A stretch of 64,000 nucleotides of DNA, taken from positions 434,001 to 498,000 of the forward strand of contig JAPXFQ010002676.1 of assembly GCA_028564705.1 (NCBI GenBank). The letters are read 5' to 3'. The notes under the pieces were generated by a model. The model did no database searches. It was not told where the DNA came from and was given only the letters and a program-made list of their open reading frames with translations. Both the position numbers and the translations under genes were made by a program. The DNA comes from Apricaphanius iberus. Lineage: Eukaryota; Chordata; Actinopteri; Cyprinodontiformes; Aphaniidae. This document shows, one piece after another, positions 59,455-64,000 of this stretch (position 1 is the stretch's first letter; every line of letters begins with the position of its first letter).

Positions 59455-59766
59455 CTAACCATGTTTATTGTTGACTCTGGGAACCACCAGGAGACCCCTC
59501 CCTGAAGTTCTCAGGGCCCGAGATGGTTCATATGTCTCTAACGTGTCAGAGATGTACTTTGATGCCAAACCATGAAACGACTTGTACACAAGCAGAGCTG
59601 TTTTAAATTCTATTCTCTGAGCAACAGGAAGCCAGTGCAGAGACCATAGCACTGGACTAATATGGTCGTACTTCCTGGTTCTTGTCAGGACTCGAGCAGG
59701 AGCGTTCTGGATGTACTGCAGCTCTAACAGCTCGTTTAGAGAGGCCAGTGAGCAAGCCAGTAACAT
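59455..59766 (-). pseudogene. LINE ORF2 C-terminal part
   Basis: Open stretch with the LQYIQNAPARVL, SPVLWSLHWLPV and RIEFKTALLVYK motifs that follow the RT in L2-type LINEs. In its own frame. Confidence 0.8.
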
Positions 59767-59934
59767 TAGTCTAACCTGCTGGAGACAAATGCATGGATAC
59801 GTCTCTCTAAGTCTGGTTTCAACACTATTCCTCTGATCTTAGCAATGTTTTTCAGATGGTAAAAAGCTGTTGATGTTTTTGCTTTGATGTGGCTGTTTAA
59901 GTTCAGGTCCGAGTCCATGATTACCCCTAGATTT

Positions 59935-60827
59935 CTAACCTGATTTTTTGTTTGAAGATAGAGAGACTAAAGATGACTGATAACACTGTGGGCCAAAAAC
60001 AATGATCTCAGTTTTGTCTGACTTTAACTGGAGAAAGTTGTTTTGCATCCACACACTGATTTGTTCAATACAGTGAGAGAGTGTATCTATAGGCCCATGT
60101 TCACCTGCTGTCAGTGACATGTAGACCTGAGTGTCATCTGCGTAGTTATGGTAATGTGGCAAGGTACACAACGAGGGCCCAGGCAGGATTTGATCCCACA
60201 ACTCCTGGGTGAGAGTCATGTGTGCTAACCATTCAGCCAAAGGGAAATCCCACCCACGCCTTCGTTGTGTACCTTGACACATTTGGTGTTGCTGGCAGGA
60301 TCCATGTGATACTGGTAATAAGTCCATGGATTCGAAATTGGTGGCACCTTGCGTGGAAGCATCCCTTTGGCTGACTGGTTAGCGTGCATGACTCTCACCT
60401 GGGAGTCATGGGATCGAATCCTGCCCAGGCCCTCGTTGTGTACCTTGCCACAGTAAGACACATTATTGCTGTTAATTAACTGACCCAATGGAAGCATGTA
60501 CAAGTTGCATAAAAGTGGTTCCAAGATTGACCCCTGGGGAACTCCATAGGTCATGGCAATTTTGTCTGAGACACAGTTGCCAATTTCAACAAAGTACATC
60601 CTGTCCTTGAGATAGGACTTGAACCAGTTTAGAGCAGTACCAGAGATTCCCACCCAGTTTTCTAACCCATGAAGTAAGATCCCATGGTCCACTGTGTCAA
60701 AGGCAGCGCTCAGGTCCAGCAGAACTAAAACTTTGCCTGCGTTGGTGTTCATGCGGATATCAGCCTTGATCAGAGCTGTCTCAGTTCTGTGGTGGGGCCT
60801 AAAGCCTGACTGGAAAGTATCAAACAC
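59935..60827 (-). pseudogene. LINE reverse transcriptase core, split by a foldback
   Basis: Two overlapping open frames. The upstream one (60827-60225) has the [18 protein letters not shown] and GVPQGSI motifs, then reads into the foldback. The downstream one (60327-59935) begins within the foldback and continues into NYADDTQVYMS and SDKTEIIVFGP. The YADD catalytic motif itself is intact. Confidence 0.85.
60155..60452. mobile_element. tRNA-like back-to-back foldback element (298 bp)
   Basis: Flanked on both sides by GTAA, a likely 4-bp target duplication. The two outer arms of about 91 bp are inverted copies with about 11 differences, mostly transitions; the first 25 bases (TGTGGCAAGGTACACAACGA and on) are identical. 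On the + strand the right arm has box A TGGCTGACTGG (60368-60378) and box B GGATCGAATCC (60411-60421), 43 bp apart as in tRNAs. The left arm has the same pair on the - strand (TGGCTGAATGG, GGATCAAATCC). A third partial copy of the end (CCTTCGTTGTGTACCTTGAC) lies at 60259-60280. The tRNA identity cannot be given, because the anticodon stem does not pair in the standard place. Confidence 0.85.
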
Positions 60828-61535
60828 ATTGTTAGACAGGAGAAAGTAAGTGAGCTGTTGATATACTACTTTCTCTAGGACTTTTCCTAAGAATGGTAGG
60901 TTTGATATGGGCCAGTAGTTGCTCAGTACTATGGCATCAAGGCTGCTCTTCTTTAGAAGAGGCTTAATGACCGCAGTTTTTAAGGCATTTGGGAATGTTC
61001 CAGTCTCAAGTGAGATTTTAACTAACTGACCAAGTTGTGGTAACTAGCTGCTCAGCACAGACTTTAGAAATCAAGTAGGTAATTCATCAAGGCAGCATTT
61101 ACATGAACTCAGACCAGAGATAACCTCTTCGATTGTTTTGTCACTGACAGGTGTAAAATGGGTCAGCTCAAGGTGTTTACCTGGAAACAGTTTTGTTATT
61201 TGTTTTGTGGTAATTATGGCATTTTTAATGCCTTGGTCATTAATATGCCTTGGGCATCAAAATATTGCAAACTCATTGCACTTAGATGCAGAAAATAGTT
61301 CTAAGGGCAGTGAAACTTGAGAATTAGTTCATCTGTTCACTGTGACAAACAGAACACGAGAAGTTTTTTTGCGGTTTGCGATTATTTCAGAGAAATACTT
61401 CTCCCTTGCTCCACATAAAATCTGGTTAAACACACAAAGCCTTTCTTTGTAAACCTCATAATGAACCTGGAGCTTTGACTTGCGCCATTTCCGTTCGGCT
61501 TTCTGGCACTCCCTTTTTTGTGCCCTGATCGAAAC

Positions 61536-62291
61536 TTAATTTCTCCAAGGTGCCTTTTGCATAGTGTTAACCATTTTAACCTTAACAGGAGCAATAGTAT
61601 CCAAAACATTTACAACCCTTGAAGTGTAAGAGTCCAATAGATTATCAACATTTGAGAATGGGGGAATTTCAAATCTGATCAATTCCATAAACTGTGTCCT
61701 TGTCGTATCATTTATATGTCTTCTTTGAATAACTCCAGGCCCAACTACTGGTTTGGGTACAACAGATAGGTCAAAGAAGACACAAAAATGATCAGATAAA
61801 GCAACATCAACAACATTGACATTTGTTATATTAACACCTTTTGTAATGACTAGATCTAGAGTGTGGCCTTTGTTGTGAGTCGCATCACTCACGTGTTGAG
61901 TTAAACCAAACATTTCAAGGACAGCACTAAGTTCTTTGGCATGCCTATCATTGGTTACATCCACATGCACATTAAAATCACCTGAAATTACTAAACAATC
62001 AAATTCCGTGCAAACAAATGTAAGTAATTCAGTAAAATCTTCAATAAAACAATTCTGTGGTGGTTTGTAAATTGTCATATAAAGTATGGAAGATTGTTTA
62101 ATCTCCATTTTGAATGACACATACTCAAATGATGGAAAAAACCCAAATGACAGTTTGTGGTTCAATATATTGTCCCTGAAAATGGCACAAACACCCCCTC
62201 CCCTCTGCTTTTGCCATGTTTCAGACAGCAAATTGAAGTGAGATGGACTACACTCAATCAAAACTGCATTGCCAATGTTTTGTCGAGCCAC
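61536..62291 (-). pseudogene. LINE APE-type endonuclease domain
   Basis: Open for 251 codons. Motifs: YMTIYKPP, CLVISGDFNVHVD, GHTLDLVIT and ALSDHFCVFFDL, the order of an APE-like endonuclease. The first motif of the domain lies upstream in a different frame near 62370. Confidence 0.85.
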
Positions 62292-62474
62292 ATTTCGGTT
62301 AAAAACATAAAATTCAGATTATAAGAGGAAATTAAACTATTTACTAAAAACGACTTGTTTTTTAATGATCTGACATTGAGAACAGCATGTTTGAGATGTA
62401 TCTATGTTTGAGTAGATGGAGTCTTTTTGCAAGGGATATGGATTAAATGTTTTTGATTACTCAGTCTGAAGAGG

Positions 62475-63225
62475 AAGCGTCACTTCAGTAGTCAGCAGTA
62501 AACAAAATATGTCATCTAACAATCAGGAGATAGTTTCACTGGACAATCAGAATACAGATAACAACAAGGGACACTTTGTATAATGCTGAGAAAGACAGTC
62601 ACAGGATCTCTCATAAGTCAACACCAGATAATAACAAGAGTTGTCATAAGTCAAGATGAGATGTTTACATACAATTGGTTCTTGTTTGTACCTTAGACTC
62701 AGAACAGCTAGCTAAGAGCTGAGTAAGAGAATTAAATGTCTCAGCATGAATATACAATTTTCTGTCACATTAATTTTCTGACAAAATAAAAGGGCTAAGA
62801 TGGCTGAAATCAGTAAGTGTGATCCCAGCTTTATGATGATGAGGAGGAAAATGAGGGCTTTGTAGCATTTAGTGAAATTGTACTTCAGTACAGGTTTCAC
62901 AGACAATGACATACTTAATCTGTGGTTCATCACCATCACATTGTCAGAAGTATCAGGACTTGAAAAAGAATATATAAGGAAACACATCTTTTCGGTCGAA
63001 AGAACCACTCTTTTTAAGACTTACTTTCCTTCCTTAGTGTCACCCTAATACCTCCATCCTTTAAAATACACATCCCATATGTATCAGAAAGTAACATTAT
63101 TCTCCTTTATTGAATATGGATGAAAAAAACCTACCAGCTTCTTTCAAAACTGTGCCACAAAATAATCCAACCTTTAATGGTTACTGGATTATTCTTAAGT
63201 ATTTTTAATTTCATGTAACGGTGAC
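62475..63225. other. Intergenic, nothing recognised
   Basis: No gene or clear repeat. An open frame at 62712-63008 (-) has no recognisable motif. Confidence 0.4.
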
Positions 63226-63227
63226 AG

Positions 63228-63312
63228 TTTAGATTAGTCTTCGATAAGTCTTTCGCCTATATACCCAGGTCAGACGACCGATTTCCTCATCAGGGCCACG
63301 TTACGGATCTGA
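63228..63312 (-). pseudogene. 28S rRNA-like fragment
   Basis: On the - strand the core reads AAATCGGTCGTCTGACCTGG then GTATATAGGCGAAAGACTTA then TCGAA. Large-subunit rRNA has a strongly conserved stretch AATCGGTCGTCCGACCTGGG followed by TATAGGGGCGAAAGACTAAT and CGAA. About 40 of 45 core positions agree; the flanks (GATCCGTAACG for GGTCCGTAGCG) agree less well. The rest of the 28S gene is absent. It is a relic or an rRNA-derived element, not a working rRNA gene. Confidence 0.65.
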
Positions 63313-63314
63313 AA

Positions 63315-64000
63315 CACAACATTTGTTTTTTGGTTAATTTAGAACAACTTTTGGTTTAACTTTAGGCTATAAACTGAGATGTACAGAAACATTTTAGACA
63401 GAATTTTCTCAGAACCTTAGAGACTATAAAATGTGTGTGATCGAGGTGCATCTGGCTAAGTAACATTTTCAAACAACAAATGGACTATACATATAATTTT
63501 GAGTTTGTATTTAAAATGTATACACACAGTATATTCACTAGATACTTTGCGTTGAGTGTTTATGACAGAAAATAGTGTGTAGGAGGTGGGATATGATCTA
63601 AAATCATATGAGCACATTTCTACAGAGAGTGTAAAGAAGATATCGCGCACAACTGTGCATACAGAAATTTTGGATAGACCTAAAACCTTTTTGCATAAGA
63701 ATGTTTTTTGCTGAGTATGTAGAACTGTAGCTTACTGCCAAGTAAAGGGCTGTATGATACGGGATTGAGTTGATATGAGCAATTTGTTAATTCTTTAGAT
63801 CTGGCAGTATTCAGACTTGTGTGTTTGTTGGAGTTTTTATTTTTATTTATTTTTTGACAAAACAATAGTGTTAATCAAAGTTAAATCCTATTTTAAAATG
63901 AAATCATCAGTCCAAAAGTTCAAACCTGATTTTTGTATTTACTCTGGATCTTTGTCTGATAGTATTTTTTGATAATCTGAAATTTCTTTGAAACTCTATA
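63315..64000. other. Intergenic, nothing recognised
   Basis: AT-rich sequence without a recognisable gene or repeat to the end of the window. Confidence 0.4.

Larger units (their letters stand above)
59160..62470 (-). mobile_element. LINE with endonuclease and reverse transcriptase
   Basis: On the - strand, from 62470 down: NVRSLKNKSFLVNSLI (first endonuclease motif, near 62370), then the APE endonuclease with SGDFNVHVDV and SDHFCVFFDL (62291-61536), then RT motifs [37 protein letters not shown] and NYADDTQVY (60827-60100), then the C-terminal motif LQYIQNAPARVLTRTRKYDH (59766-59455), and a 3' end containing AAACTTACCTTGCCTTGCC. Frameshifts and stops break it, and a 298-bp foldback sits just before the YADD motif. 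It is an L2-type or related LINE, nearly full length but dead. Confidence 0.88.

Noticed and set aside
60361..60430. A functional tRNA gene in the right arm of the foldback
   Set aside because: Box A and box B fit, but the acceptor and anticodon stems do not pair in the standard way, and the same sequence is mirrored in the left arm. It is a tRNA-derived repeat.
60225..60827. Reading the 200-codon open frame as a whole protein
   Set aside because: Its second half is translation of the foldback insert, so the long open frame is an accident of the insertion.
62712..63008. 98-codon open frame on the - strand near the LINE
   Set aside because: No motif of the LINE or of any known protein. Probably chance in AT-rich DNA.

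Overview
This window is vertebrate nuclear DNA, almost certainly from a teleost fish. It is AT-rich, has large introns, and holds two complete, well-conserved vertebrate genes set in many fish-type repeats: L2-type LINEs, Tc1-like transposons, hAT-like MITEs and foldback elements. No bacterial, viral or CRISPR features were seen. I cannot name the species.

The two genes are in tail-to-tail orientation. Tyrosinase (tyr, + strand, 12697-17417) has five exons and encodes 540 residues, with all six copper-binding histidines, a signal peptide, a membrane anchor and a melanosome-sorting dileucine. NADPH oxidase 4 (nox4, - strand, 56557-21268) has eighteen exons, all of which I could join in phase into a 559-residue protein with four heme histidines, an FAD site, an NADPH site and the NOX4-type H222/C226 E-loop residues. 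The convergent tyr/nox4 order is the same as on human chromosome 11q. Tyr makes melanin in melanosomes. Nox4 makes hydrogen peroxide. Their neighbourhood is ancestral and not evidence of joint function. A tRNA-Asp(GTC) gene lies inside nox4 intron 16 on the same strand.

Layout: 1-12.3 kb is intergenic DNA with a TIR element, pieces of three LINE types and microsatellites. 12.3-18.1 kb is tyr with a candidate MITF site upstream and poly(A) signals. 18.1-21.2 kb is the gap between the genes. 21.2-56.7 kb is nox4, with introns that carry a near-complete Tc1-like copy, a second Tc1-like copy broken by a MITE, an L2-type LINE, foldback elements and nested TIR elements. 56.7-64 kb is intergenic, with a long antisense LINE (endonuclease and reverse transcriptase) and an antisense fragment resembling 28S rRNA.

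The most unusual structures are: (1) a 298-bp foldback at 60155-60452, inserted beside the YADD motif of a LINE, made of two back-to-back arms that each carry tRNA-like A and B boxes; (2) two copies of a ~580-bp TIR element that contain a short SANT/Myb-like coding relic, one copy nested inside another TIR element; (3) a 28S-rRNA-like fragment; (4) a 135-bp tandem repeat with perfect hairpins inside a LINE. None of these is shown here to be a working new system. They are candidates for checking.
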